Source of the DNA: Nocardioides sp. W7
GTDB taxonomy: Bacteria; Actinomycetota; Actinomycetes; Propionibacteriales; Nocardioidaceae
Direction of reading: 5' to 3'
NCBI RefSeq assembly: GCF_022919075.1
Contig: NZ_CP095078.1
Coordinates: forward strand, 1,984,001-2,048,000
Length of the DNA stretch: 64,000 bases
Shown here: positions 8,541 to 17,662 of the stretch, piece by piece
Numbering within the stretch: position 1 is the first letter of the stretch
How the letters are laid out: each line of letters begins with the position of its first letter
Notes under the pieces: generated by a model
Databases searched by the model: none
The model's input: the letters and a program-made list of their open reading frames with translations, nothing else
Told to the model about the DNA's origin: nothing
Position numbers and translations under genes: made by a program

Positions 8541-8567
8541 GCACGAGTCGCACGAGTCGCACGAGTC
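8541..8567. repeat. Three tandem 9-bp repeats
   Basis: GCACGAGTC is repeated three times without interruption, with a degenerate fourth copy just before. It lies right after the stop of the 45-residue gene, not in a coding region. No function is apparent; it may be simple slippage. Confidence 0.75.
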
Positions 8568-8573
8568 GCAGGC

Positions 8574-8655
8574 TCATCACGGTATGCAGGTCGACTGGCA
8601 GTTCCCACGGTGGGTACGCCGTGGGAACTGCGAACTCACCGACATACCGTGATGA
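8574..8655. repeat. Nested inverted repeat between convergent genes
   Basis: Two perfect inverted repeats sit one inside the other. The outer arms are TCATCACGGTATG (8574-8586) and CATACCGTGATGA (8643-8655). The inner arms are GCAGTTCCCACGG (8598-8610) and CCGTGGGAACTGC (8619-8631), with an 8-base loop. The element lies between two converging transcripts, so as RNA it could end transcription from either side, and as DNA it could form a cruciform. There is no T-tract. The precise double symmetry suggests a dispersed genomic element rather than a one-off terminator. Confidence 0.75.
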
Positions 8656-8688
8656 ATCCGCAGGCCCCCCTCAGTGCCGCGCCGCCCC

Positions 8689-9534
8689 TCAGACCACCTT
8701 CGCCTTCTCCGGCAGCATCCGACGAGACACCCGCGCGACGACGTCCTGGTAGCGCGCGCCGAGCACCCGGCCGAACTGGTGCAGCAGGTGCGCGTCGATG
8801 CCGACGAGCACCCGCGCCTTCCCGCCCACGATGCCCTGCTCCACGATGACCGAGGCAGCCTTCTCCGGCGTCATCCGGGCCAGCTTCTTGTCGAAGAAGC
8901 TGGCGGTGGCCGCCTTGTCCTCGCGGCCGGAGACGCGCGCGTTGCGGGCGATCGCGGTCTTGATGCCGCCCGGGTGCACGGCGGTCACGCCGACGGGGTG
9001 CCCGCCGGAGAGCATCTCGATCCGGATCGCCTCGGTCAGGCCGCGCACGGCGTACTTCGTGGCGTTGTAGGCGCTCTGGCCGGGCATGGCGACCAGCCCG
9101 AACAGCGAGGACAGGTTGACCAGGTGGCCGTCACCGGAGGCGATCAGGTGAGGCAGGAACTCCTTGGTGCCGTTCAGGACGCCGCCGAGGTTGATGCCGA
9201 CGATCCAGTCGATGTCGTCGTACTCGAGGTCGGTGAAGTCGCCCGCGAGCGCCACGCCCGCGTTGTTGACGACCACGTTGACCCGGCCGAACTGCTCGGC
9301 CACCGCGGCGGCGTACGACGCCATCGCCGCGCGGTCGGCGACGTCGAGCCGGTCGGCCCGGACCTCGCGCGCTCCCGCCGCCTTGACCAGGTCGACGGTC
9401 TCCGCGAGGCCGCTCTCGTCGACGTCGGAGATCGCCAGCAGCGCGCCGCGCCCGGCGCAGTTCACCGCCAGGGCCCGGCCGATGCCGGAGCCGGCGCCGG
9501 TGATGACCACGACCTTGCCGTCGAGGGTCCTCAT
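8689..9534 (-). CDS. Short-chain dehydrogenase/reductase
   Basis: A 281-residue classical SDR. The cofactor motif TGAGSGIG is at residues 12-19, NNAG at 90-93, catalytic Ser near 142-143 (NLSS), and YNATK places Tyr156 and Lys160. Asp37 after the second strand suggests preference for NAD(H). The start codon overlaps the stop of the upstream monooxygenase gene (ATGA), so the two are co-translated. Such pairs often oxidise an alcohol to the ketone that a Baeyer-Villiger enzyme then attacks, or process its product. The substrate is unknown. Confidence 0.92.
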   Translation of the reverse strand: MRTLDGKVVVITGAGSGIGRALAVNCAGRGALLAISDVDESGLAETVDLVKAAGAREVRADRLDVADRAAMASYAAAVAEQFGRVNVVVNNAGVALAGDFTDLEYDDIDWIVGINLGGVLNGTKEFLPHLIASGDGHLVNLSSLFGLVAMPGQSAYNATKYAVRGLTEAIRIEMLSGGHPVGVTAVHPGGIKTAIARNARVSGREDKAATASFFDKKLARMTPEKAASVIVEQGIVGGKARVLVGIDAHLLHQFGRVLGARYQDVVARVSRRMLPEKAKVV

Positions 9535-11060
9535 GCGGTCACGTCCTCACGGGTCGGGGTCGGGGTGGGGAGAGGGGTGCAGGTGTAGGTGTCCTGGTCG
9601 AAGCGGGACAGCTGCGCGCGCATCGTGAACGTCGCCCGCGGCCACAGCGTGGTGTTGCGGCCGTGCCGGTCGAGGTACCAGCTGGAGCAGCCGCCGGTGC
9701 TCCACACGGTGTGGTCCATCCGGCGCTGCAGGCGTCGGTTCCATCGGTCGGTCGCGGTCCGGGTCGGCTCGACCGCCGCGTACCGGCCGGCCCGCATCGC
9801 CCGCACCGCGGCGCGCAGGTAGGCGACCTGCGACTCGATGACGAAGACCATGCTGGAGTGGCCGAGGCCGGTGTTCGGGCCGACCAGGAAGAACAGGTTG
9901 GGGAAGCCGGGCACGGTGGTGCCCTTGTACGCCGCCATGCCGCGCTCGGCCCACACCTGCGCGAGGGTGCGGCCGGCGGGGCCGGTGACGTGCTCGGCGA
10001 TCGGGAGCTCGGTCGTGAAGAAGCCGGTGGCGACCACGATCACGTCGACCGCCCGCTCGGTGCCGTCGTCGGCGACGACCGCGCCGCTGGTGACCTGGGC
10101 GATGCCGTCGGTGACCAGGTCGACGTTGTCCGCGGCGAGCGCCGGGTAGTAGGCGTTCGAGATCAGCACCCGCTTGCAGCCGAGTTCGAAGGTCGGCGTC
10201 ACTCGCTCGCGCAGCACCGGGTCGGGGATCCCGCGGCGGATGTTGGCCAGCGCCAGCTGCTTGGCCGGCCAGGCGATCTTGGGCTGGATCGTGAAGGCGG
10301 GGACGTAGGTCTCACGGGCCAGGTAGATGCCCGTGCGGTAGGCCCGCTGCAGGCCGGGCACCTTCTGCAGCGCGGTCCGCTCGAGGGCGGAGTAGCGCCG
10401 GTCGGCCCGCGGGATCACCCACGGGGCGGTGCGCTGGTAGACGTCGAGGTGGCTCACGATCCGCTGCAGCTCGGGGACGATCTGGATCGCCGAGGCGCCG
10501 GTGCCGATCACCGCCACTCGCTTGCCGGTCAGGTCGACGGAGTGGTCCCAGCGCGCGGAGTGGAAGACCTCGCCGCCGAAGTCGGCCAGCCCCTCGATGT
10601 CGGGCAGCCGCGGCTCGGAGAGCGCGCCGGCGCCGAGCACCAGCGTGCGCGAGCGGATCTCGCCGGCGGACGTCGTACTGACCCACTGGTGGGCGGCGTC
10701 GTCCCAGCGTGCGTCCTCGAGACGGGTGTCGAAGAGGAACCGGTCCAGTACGCCGGCCTCGCGGGCGACCCGCCGGAGGTAGGCGTGGATCTCCGGCTGG
10801 GCAGAGAAGGAGGAGGTCCAGTCGGGGTTCGGCGCGAAGGAGAAGGAGTAGAGCTGGCTCGGGACGTCGCAGGCCGCCCCGGGGTAGGTGTTGTCGCGCC
10901 AGGTGCCGCCGACGTCGCCGGCCTTCTCGATGACGAGGAAGTCGGTCTCGCCGTCCTCCTGCAGCTTGATCGCGGCGCACAGGCCCGCGAAGCCGGCGCC
11001 GACGACCAGGTGCTCGACCCGGCGGGGCGCACCCGACCTTCCGAGAGGGGAGGGGATCAT
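9531..11060 (-). CDS. Flavin-containing Baeyer-Villiger-type monooxygenase
   Basis: A 509-residue FAD/NADPH monooxygenase. The first Rossmann motif GAGFAG is at residues 21-26, the second GTGAS near 186-190, and the Baeyer-Villiger fingerprint FxGxxxHxxxW is intact (Phe161, His167, Trp171). ATGFFTTELPI and NLFFLVGPNTGLGHSS are the usual C-terminal segments. It would insert oxygen into a ketone to give an ester or lactone. It is first in an operon with the SDR and diverges from a TetR regulator. Upstream are TTGACA (-35, 11094-11089) and TACCGT (-10, 11072-11067), six bases before the ATG, so the message is probably leaderless. Confidence 0.92.
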   Translation of the reverse strand: MIPSPLGRSGAPRRVEHLVVGAGFAGLCAAIKLQEDGETDFLVIEKAGDVGGTWRDNTYPGAACDVPSQLYSFSFAPNPDWTSSFSAQPEIHAYLRRVAREAGVLDRFLFDTRLEDARWDDAAHQWVSTTSAGEIRSRTLVLGAGALSEPRLPDIEGLADFGGEVFHSARWDHSVDLTGKRVAVIGTGASAIQIVPELQRIVSHLDVYQRTAPWVIPRADRRYSALERTALQKVPGLQRAYRTGIYLARETYVPAFTIQPKIAWPAKQLALANIRRGIPDPVLRERVTPTFELGCKRVLISNAYYPALAADNVDLVTDGIAQVTSGAVVADDGTERAVDVIVVATGFFTTELPIAEHVTGPAGRTLAQVWAERGMAAYKGTTVPGFPNLFFLVGPNTGLGHSSMVFVIESQVAYLRAAVRAMRAGRYAAVEPTRTATDRWNRRLQRRMDHTVWSTGGCSSWYLDRHGRNTTLWPRATFTMRAQLSRFDQDTYTCTPLPTPTPTREDVTA

Positions 11061-11110
11061 GCCTCGACGGTACCCACTATTGAATGGCTGTCAATAGATA
11101 GGATGGCCTC
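11061..11110. promoter_or_regulatory. Divergent promoters with TetR-type operator
   Basis: This 50-base spacer holds a perfect inverted repeat, CTATTGA (11077-11083), seven bases, TCAATAG (11091-11097). It covers the -35 TTGACA of the leftward monooxygenase promoter (-10 TACCGT at 11072-11067, 16-bp spacer) and abuts the TAGGAT -10 (11099-11104) of the rightward regulator gene. Both -10 boxes lie six bases before their start codon. A repressor bound here would block both promoters, as expected for an autoregulated TetR protein. Confidence 0.7.
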
Positions 11111-11699
11111 GTGACCCAGCCCGCCCGCACCAGGCTCAGCCCCGACGAGCGCCGCGCCCAGCTGCTCGACCTCGGCGTCCGGCTGCTGGCGAAGCGCTCG
11201 ATCGAGGAGCTGAGCATCGACGTCCTGGCCGAGGAGGCCGGGATCTCGCGCGGGCTGCTCTACCACTACTTCGGCAGCAAGCACGCGTTCCGCGAGGCCG
11301 TCGTACGACGTGCGGCCGACGACCTGATCGCCCAGACCGTGCCGCCCGTCGACGGCGAGCCGGAGGAGCGGCTGCTCGTGTCGGTGACGGCGTACCTCGA
11401 CTACGTGAGCGCCAACTACGAGGGCTACCTGTCGCTGGTCAAGGCGGCCGCGAGCGGCAACGAGGCGCTCCGCGAGATCTACGACGAGGCCCGGTCCGTG
11501 CTGACCGACCGGATCTTCCGCGAGGACGCCGCGGGGGAGATCCTGCCCGACACACCGCTCACCCGGCTGGTCGTGCGTGGTTGGTCGGCGATGACCGAGG
11601 AGCTCGTGCTGACCTGGAAGGTCGAGCCGAACGGCGTGACCCGCGAGGAGCTGATCGGCATCCTCGCGGGCTCGCTGCGTCCGTTGGTCGAGGCGACCC

Positions 11700-11713
<14 letters not shown>
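11111..11713 (+). CDS. TetR family transcriptional regulator
   Basis: A 200-residue TetR repressor. The N-terminal HTH spans residues about 13-60 with the typical IDVLAEEAGISRGLLYHYFGSKHAFREAV. The C-terminal ligand domain (65-195) is all-helical and diverse. The GTG at 11111 is six bases after a TAGGAT hexamer, so a leaderless message is likely. Its divergent position and the palindrome between the genes point to control of the monooxygenase-SDR operon, with induction probably by the substrate or product. The last 14 bases overlap the 3' end of the convergent aminotransferase gene. Confidence 0.92.
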
Positions 11714-12932
<1,219 letters not shown>

Positions 12933-12959
12933 CGTTTCGCCTCCTCGGTCATCCGTCAG

Positions 12960-12974
12960 GATTGTCAGACAATC
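12960..12974. promoter_or_regulatory. FadR/GntR-type palindrome upstream of rocD
   Basis: GATTGTC-A-GACAATC is a perfect 15-bp palindrome 28 bases before the rocD start. Its core TTGTCAGACAA fits the TNGTNNNACNA pattern known for FadR-subfamily GntR regulators. No GntR gene is present in the window. To its right, 12990-13094 is an open frame without ATG that ends in VDPVAVLKERRVED and a TGA; it may be the tail of a lost gene. Confidence 0.5.
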
Positions 12975-13117
12975 TGGGGTCCAGGCTAACGCGGATCGTC
13001 GCCGATCACGAACCGTTGGGCCGAGGTGCATCCCGACGGCGGGGACGCCGTCGACCCGGTGGCGGTGCTGAAGGAGCGCCGCGTCGAGGACTGAGGTGAC
13101 CTGATCCGGCCCTGCCC

Positions 13118-15205
13118 TCAGTGCAAGGCGGACGAGAGACCGTTGACCGTCCAGTAGCCGTCGACGATCACGCGACCGGAGGCCACCAGCTGCGGCGGCC
13201 CCGTCCGACGCTTCCGTCCCGGCTGCAGGACGATCGTCCGGAAGCGGGTTCGCGACGAACGCAGGTCAACCTTCCGCTTCCGGAAACCGTCGATGAGCAG
13301 CGAGCCGCACGTCGGACAGGTGAGCACGCGGACCGCCCAGTTGAAGATGTTCTGGCGATCGTCGTCGCTGGGACGAACAGCCTGTCCGGGGGCGAGCAGG
13401 CTGGCGGAGCCACCGCGGTACTTTCGGCTGCGAAGCGTCGTGACCGGACCCTCTAGGAACCGGTCGTCGGCCATCGCGCTCACGCACGACCCCGCGCGTG
13501 AGCGATTGTCGAGGACATCGTGGGCCTGGACCTCGATGCAGACGGTCTCGCCCGACCTCAGACGCGGCGAGTACGACGTCCGCGTGGGTGCCAGGGTCCT
13601 GCGGATCGTCTGGCCCTTCACGCGGCTGAGGCGCCAGACCATCGCGCCCTGCTCCCGCACCTCGGCCGGGTCCGTCGAGCGCCAGCTCCACCGGACGTGT
13701 CGTCCCGGCGCGAGCCGGGGCGTGTCCCGGACGAGGCTGATCCGGGGCCCGGTGCCGTCGGTCACCCAGTGGTGGGTGAGTTCGACCGTGTTGCCCGCCA
13801 GATCCGTGACCACGGCGGTGAGTGTGCGTGCGCCCGCGCGGTTGCCGTTGTCGGCGGTGCAATCCCACGGGTACCTGCTGAGATACTCGCCGCCCACGTC
13901 GCGACGGCACAGGACCTCCTTGATCGCGCCGTCGTCGACCACGCGCACCGTCACACGTGCGTACGGCCGAAGCGACTTGCCCGCGCCCTCCACTACCACC
14001 AGTTGTGGTGGTATGCGGTCGATGAACCAGTACGAGAAGTAGCCGTACCCACGATGGACCAGCCGATCGCCGTACACGGCGGCGGGCAGGATCGTCGGGC
14101 ACGACGGGGCACAGTCGGTGTCGGAGTCGGTCGGCTCGAAGGGCAGCGGCCACCGCCAGGCGCTGTCCGGATCCAGGGAGAAGAGCCGGCCGCCCTCGAC
14201 CTGGACGGAGTACGTCGAGCCGAGCGCCGCCAGCACGACCTCGGTGCCGACTCCGTCGGCGAAGGTGCTCGGCGCGGTCGGGACCGTCACCGGTGCCGCA
14301 GGCGTGCCGGAGGTGCTGACCGGCGCGCTGAGCAGGACCGGGGCGGACCCGGCGGTGCCCCGCAGCCACGCGACGCGGACCGACGAGCCGTCTGTTGCCA
14401 CCGCAGCCGGACGCCGTACGGCGCCGGACGGGGCCGTGGCCTCCAGCGCGTCGACGTCGACAGGAGCGCCGAAGCTCGCGCCGCGGTCGTCGCTGACCAG
14501 CAGCGAACCCGCCTCGTCGGCGTCGCCCACGACGATCGCCAGGCTGGGAGCCTGTGCCGCCAGGCTCACCGTGGGGACGGCCCCCTCGTCGTCGAGGCCG
14601 GCAAGCGCGAGCAGGTCGACCGGGGCCTCCCAGGTCTGGCCGCGGTCGGGGCTGCGGAGCAGGTGGGCCGAGCGGTCGCCGTCGGCGCTGCCCTGGACCA
14701 CGGCAAGGAAGACATGGTCACCGGTCGCGGCGAGAACGAGGCGGCGCGAGGTCGTGCCGTTGGTCAGCGACACGGATGGTGAGGTCCGGGTGTCGGCGGT
14801 GGTCGAGGCGACGGCGACCGTCTGGACCTGCACCTGAACGGCTCCGTCGGCCGTCAGGGCCGTCGCCGTGACGACGTAGTCGCCCGTGCCGCTGGCGGCC
14901 GAGGCCGACTGCGGCCCCGGGGACCAGTCGATCGCCGCGCCGGGGAACGGGGTGCGGGCGCCGAACCACTGGGAGTGGACGACGCCCGAGTGCAGGTGGA
15001 AGACACCGCGCTCGCTGAGCTCGACGGTCGGGAAGGGGTTCGGTGTCGGCACGGTGCCCGTCTCGAAGCGGCCGCGGTTCAGCCGCTCCTGGGCAGGCCC
15101 CGGGTCGGCGGCCACGGCACCGGCCTGTGCCACTGCTGGGGTCGCTGTGAGGAGGCCGGCCACCAGCGCGGCGAGACTCAGCAGGATGGTGAGGGCGCGG
15201 CGCAT
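13118..15205 (-). CDS. Large secreted protein with Asp-box (BNR/sialidase-like) repeats
   Basis: A 695-residue exported protein. The signal peptide MRRALTILLSLAALVAGLL ends near ATPAVAQA. The first half (about residues 60-350) is beta-rich and carries two Asp-box-like motifs, SPDRGQTWEAP and SDDRGASFGAP, as found in sialidase-type propellers. The second half looks like tandem Ig-like domains (RPYARVTVRVVDDG, then TAVVTDLAGN) and ends in a Cys-containing TCPTCGSLLIDGF segment and a basic tail. No catalytic residues are recognised, so it may bind surface carbohydrate rather than cut it. The ATG at 15205 follows GGGGAG. It is the gene after the two-component system. Confidence 0.75.
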   Translation of the reverse strand: MRRALTILLSLAALVAGLLTATPAVAQAGAVAADPGPAQERLNRGRFETGTVPTPNPFPTVELSERGVFHLHSGVVHSQWFGARTPFPGAAIDWSPGPQSASAASGTGDYVVTATALTADGAVQVQVQTVAVASTTADTRTSPSVSLTNGTTSRRLVLAATGDHVFLAVVQGSADGDRSAHLLRSPDRGQTWEAPVDLLALAGLDDEGAVPTVSLAAQAPSLAIVVGDADEAGSLLVSDDRGASFGAPVDVDALEATAPSGAVRRPAAVATDGSSVRVAWLRGTAGSAPVLLSAPVSTSGTPAAPVTVPTAPSTFADGVGTEVVLAALGSTYSVQVEGGRLFSLDPDSAWRWPLPFEPTDSDTDCAPSCPTILPAAVYGDRLVHRGYGYFSYWFIDRIPPQLVVVEGAGKSLRPYARVTVRVVDDGAIKEVLCRRDVGGEYLSRYPWDCTADNGNRAGARTLTAVVTDLAGNTVELTHHWVTDGTGPRISLVRDTPRLAPGRHVRWSWRSTDPAEVREQGAMVWRLSRVKGQTIRRTLAPTRTSYSPRLRSGETVCIEVQAHDVLDNRSRAGSCVSAMADDRFLEGPVTTLRSRKYRGGSASLLAPGQAVRPSDDDRQNIFNWAVRVLTCPTCGSLLIDGFRKRKVDLRSSRTRFRTIVLQPGRKRRTGPPQLVASGRVIVDGYWTVNGLSSALH

Positions 15206-15292
15206 CAAGAGCTCCCCAGGGGGCGGCCGTGGGTCGGCCGAGGCGCGCACATGCTGCCAGGTACTCGATGCCCGCAGGGCCGATTCTGGAGA

Positions 15293-16744
15293 TCAGCCGA
15301 GCCGTACGACGACTCGCGTGTCACCCGGTGTGCTCGCCAGCGTCACCGTGCCGCCGTGCGCGGACACGATCGCCTGCACGAGGGCCAGGCCGAGTCCGGC
15401 CCCACCCTCGCGGTGCCGTGAGGCGTCGCCGCGGGCGAACCGCTCGAAGGCGTGGTCGACCAGCTCCGGCGAGAAGCCCGGTCCGTCGTCGTGGACGGTG
15501 AATCCACCGGGCTGGGCGCTGACGGTGACGGTGGTGCCGTCGGGGGTGTGCTTCCGGGCGTTGGTCAGCAGGTTGGTGACGACCTGGTGCAGCCGTTGCT
15601 CGTCGCCGATCACCTCGACCGACTCCTGCGGCAGGTCCAGCCGCCAGTGGTGGCCGGGGGCGAGGACGCGCGCGTCGGAGACGGCCTCGAGCAGCAGCCG
15701 GGTCAGGTCGACCGGCTCGCGCACGAGCGGCCGGCCGGAGTCGAGACGGGCGAGGAGCAGCAGGTCCTCGACGAGAGCGGTCATCCGCCGCGACTCCTCC
15801 TCGACCTTGCCGAGCGCCATCGAGCCTGCCTCGGCGTCGTCGGGCCGTCGGCGGGCCAGCTCGGTGTAGCCGGCGATGGTCGCGAGCGGGGTGCGCAGCT
15901 CGTGCGAGGCGTCCGCGACGAACTGCCGCACCTGCATCTCGCTGCGGTGCCGCGCGGAGAGGGAGTCCTCGACATGGGCGAGCAGCGTGTTCAGCGCCGA
16001 ACCCACCTGGCCGACCTCGGTGCGCTCGTCGGTGAGGTGCTCCGGCACCCGCTCGGCCAGGTCGATCTCGCCCTCCGCGAGCGGGAGGCTGGCCACCGCG
16101 TGGGCCGTCTCGGCGACCTCGCGCAGCGGGCGCAGGTGACGTCGTACGACGACGAGGCCGGCGCCGAGCGCGAGCAGGCCGCCGAGCGCGATCAGCGCGA
16201 CCTCGGTCGTGACCAGGGTCGAGACCGCGTCATCGAGATCCCGGGTGGGAAGCCCCGCGGCGACCTTCTCGTTGCCGGGTCCCGAGTCGGTGACGGCCAC
16301 GCGGTAGGTCCCGAGGGCCGGCAGGTCGACGACGTGGACCGTGCCGTCGGTCGGGAGGCCGTCCAGGATCTCCAGCGCCTCGGTCGAGAGGTCTTGTCGA
16401 CTCGCGATGCCGTCGGATCCTTCCGTAATGACGTCGCCGAGGCCGGGCTCGTCGTCCGCGTAGAACCAGGCGGTCAGCGTGCCGACTCCTTGACCGAAGA
16501 CGTTCGGGCGGTCGCCGTCGCCGCCGGGAATAGCGCCCGGCGGACCGTCGAAGGTCCGGTCGATCGGACCCGGTGCCCGGCTCGCCCGGTCGAGGGTCGA
16601 GTGGACCTCGTTGTCGAGCTGGCCGGTCAGGTAGGAGCGGAGCGCGAGCGTCGTCGCGACCGAAACCAGAAGAGCGACGACCACGACGAGCGCGACGGCG
16701 GTGATAACCAGGCGCGACGTCAGCGAGCGGGGACGGGGGAGCAT
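15293..16744 (-). CDS. Two-component sensor histidine kinase
   Basis: A 483-residue membrane sensor. The first membrane helix is at residues 11-36, an extracytoplasmic sensor domain spans about 40-178, and a second helix covers 180-200, followed by a HAMP linker. The H-box FVADASHELRTPL places the phosphorylated His281. The N, G1 and G2 boxes of the ATPase domain (LTNARKHTPDGT, HDDGPGFSPE, GGAGLGLALV) are intact. It starts four bases after the response-regulator stop. The layout resembles the MprB/TrcS group. The signal is unknown; the secreted Asp-box protein downstream may be a target. Confidence 0.92.
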   Translation of the reverse strand: MLPRPRSLTSRLVITAVALVVVVALLVSVATTLALRSYLTGQLDNEVHSTLDRASRAPGPIDRTFDGPPGAIPGGDGDRPNVFGQGVGTLTAWFYADDEPGLGDVITEGSDGIASRQDLSTEALEILDGLPTDGTVHVVDLPALGTYRVAVTDSGPGNEKVAAGLPTRDLDDAVSTLVTTEVALIALGGLLALGAGLVVVRRHLRPLREVAETAHAVASLPLAEGEIDLAERVPEHLTDERTEVGQVGSALNTLLAHVEDSLSARHRSEMQVRQFVADASHELRTPLATIAGYTELARRRPDDAEAGSMALGKVEEESRRMTALVEDLLLLARLDSGRPLVREPVDLTRLLLEAVSDARVLAPGHHWRLDLPQESVEVIGDEQRLHQVVTNLLTNARKHTPDGTTVTVSAQPGGFTVHDDGPGFSPELVDHAFERFARGDASRHREGGAGLGLALVQAIVSAHGGTVTLASTPGDTRVVVRLG

Positions 16745-16747
16745 GGC

Positions 16748-17458
16748 TCAGGAGGCCGGCTTCAGGACGTAGCCGGCGCCGCGCATGGTGTGGATCATCG
16801 GCTCGCGCCCGGCGTCGATCTTCTTGCGCAGGTAGGAGATGTAGAGCTCGACGACGTTGGCCTGCCCGCCGAAGTCGTAGTTCCAGACCCGATCCAGGAT
16901 CTGCGCCTTGGAGAGGACCCGCTTGGGGTTGCGCATCAGGAAGCGCAGCAGCTCGAACTCGGTCGCCGTCAGCGTGATCTCGTGCCCGGCCCGGAACACC
17001 TCGTGGCTGTCCTCGTCGAGGGTCAGGTCGCCGACGCTGAGCACCGACGACTCCGCCGCCTGCTGGGCCCCGGCGCGACGCATCAGCCCGCGCAGCCGCG
17101 CGACCAGCTCCTCCAGCGAGAACGGCTTGGTGACGTAGTCGTCGCCGCCGGCGGTCAGGCCCGCGATCCGGTCCTCGACCGCGTCCTTGGCGGTCAGGAA
17201 CACCACCGGCAGGCCCGGGTCGAGCCCGCGCATCCGGCGCAGTACCTCCAGGCCGTCGAAGTCCGGCAGCATCATGTCGAGCACGACCGCGTCGGGCTGG
17301 GTCTCCTTGGCCGCCGCGACCGCCTTGCCCCCGGTGTGGGCGGTCGTCACCTGCCACCCCTCGTAGCGCAGCGCCATCGAGATCAGCTCGGCGATGTTGA
17401 CCTCGTCGTCCACGACGAGGACGCGCAACGGTGATCCGTCGGGTCGGGTCAGCTCCAT
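16748..17458 (-). CDS. OmpR-family response regulator
   Basis: A 236-residue response regulator. The receiver domain (residues 11-125) has the acidic pair VVDDE and phospho-acceptor Asp61 in VVLDMMLPD, with Lys111 in VTKPF. The winged-helix DNA-binding domain (140-235) ends GGQANVVELYISYLRKKID and RGAGYVLKP. It is the first gene of the operon with the histidine kinase. I list the ATG at 17458. An in-frame GTG at 17467 lies seven bases after a TAACCT -10 hexamer (17480-17475), so a leaderless start three codons upstream is equally likely. Confidence 0.92.
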   Translation of the reverse strand: MELTRPDGSPLRVLVVDDEVNIAELISMALRYEGWQVTTAHTGGKAVAAAKETQPDAVVLDMMLPDFDGLEVLRRMRGLDPGLPVVFLTAKDAVEDRIAGLTAGGDDYVTKPFSLEELVARLRGLMRRAGAQQAAESSVLSVGDLTLDEDSHEVFRAGHEITLTATEFELLRFLMRNPKRVLSKAQILDRVWNYDFGGQANVVELYISYLRKKIDAGREPMIHTMRGAGYVLKPAS

Positions 17459-17662
17459 GCCGGACACGATCGCGAGGTTAGCTGTGTGTTGTCTGTGAAT
17501 GGTCTGTGCTGGGTGCATCACCGGTCCGAACGTCCGTCGCTCCGCGCACGTAGTCGGACTGACACAAGCGCGTCGGATCCACGAGCCGGACGCTCAGGGA
17601 GGGCCGGCGCCGTCGACTTGTGTGCGTCCGAGTACGGCGGGGGCACCCGAGACGCCGGGAAC

